Part shown: piece by piece, positions 29,011-29,033 of the stretch
How positions within the stretch are numbered: position 1 is the first letter of the stretch
How the letters are laid out: each line of letters opens with the position of its first letter
Source of the DNA: Priapulus caudatus
Taxonomy: Eukaryota; Priapulida; Priapulimorpha; Priapulimorphida; Priapulidae
Length of the DNA stretch: 29,033 nucleotides
NCBI RefSeq assembly: GCF_000485595.1
Contig: NW_014577426.1
Coordinates: 115,032-144,064 of the forward strand
Direction: 5' to 3'
The notes under the pieces: model-generated
Told to the model about the DNA's origin: nothing
The model's input: only the letters and a program-made list of their open reading frames with translations
Databases searched by the model: none
Position numbers and translations under genes: made by a program

Positions 29011-29033
29011 CTAACCATATCAGATAGTTACCA

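Noticed and set aside
1-29033. tRNA, rRNA or snRNA genes
   Set aside because: I looked for B-box-like GGTTCGANNCC words and cloverleaf arms by eye and found none convincing. A tRNA scan would be needed to be certain.

Overview
The window looks like nuclear DNA from an invertebrate animal. It is AT-rich, its genes have GT-AG introns of about 250-1100 bp, telomere-type TTAGGG repeats occur inside it, and it is dense in small non-autonomous DNA transposons. I cannot name the species. There are no operons, CRISPR arrays, rRNAs or recognisable tRNAs.

Left third (1-12.8 kb): two well-preserved conserved genes lie tail to tail. An intronless B3GALNT2-type beta-1,3-GalNAc transferase runs on + (1897-3387). 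A ten-exon GTPBP3/MnmE mitochondrial tRNA-modification GTPase runs on - (12119 down to 4578). Its splice phases join without a break into 604 codons plus conserved ends, from a basic N-terminus to the C-terminal FCIGK. Several introns hold short transposons: TTAA-flanked elements, a hAT-like element and repeat debris. A 304-bp inverted-repeat element with a 9-bp target duplication lies upstream of B3GALNT2.

Middle and right (12.8-29 kb): this is repeat-dominated and its consensus quality looks lower. It has a CA-rich minisatellite, a Harbinger-like element, a Penelope-like or hammerhead-bearing inverted repeat, foldback elements and a 25-N gap. Three sequence blocks (A, B, C) each occur twice, in the order A-C-B and then A-B-C. 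The copies differ mostly by single-base indels. Between them lies a NUDT1/MTH1-type 8-oxo-dGTPase gene on + (20732-22161). Its three exons and intron phases can be recognised, but the reading frame is broken by small indels. Block B carries, on -, a conserved coding-like frame with an acidic C-terminus that I could not identify.

The three recognised genes act in separate pathways: O-mannosyl glycan synthesis in the ER, mitochondrial tRNA wobble modification, and nucleotide-pool sanitation. I see no functional cluster. The most unusual signals are the large insertion in the GTPBP3 G domain, the recurrence of telomere-like arrays inside three unrelated inverted-repeat elements, and the paired repeat blocks with a palindrome at the corresponding assembly gap.
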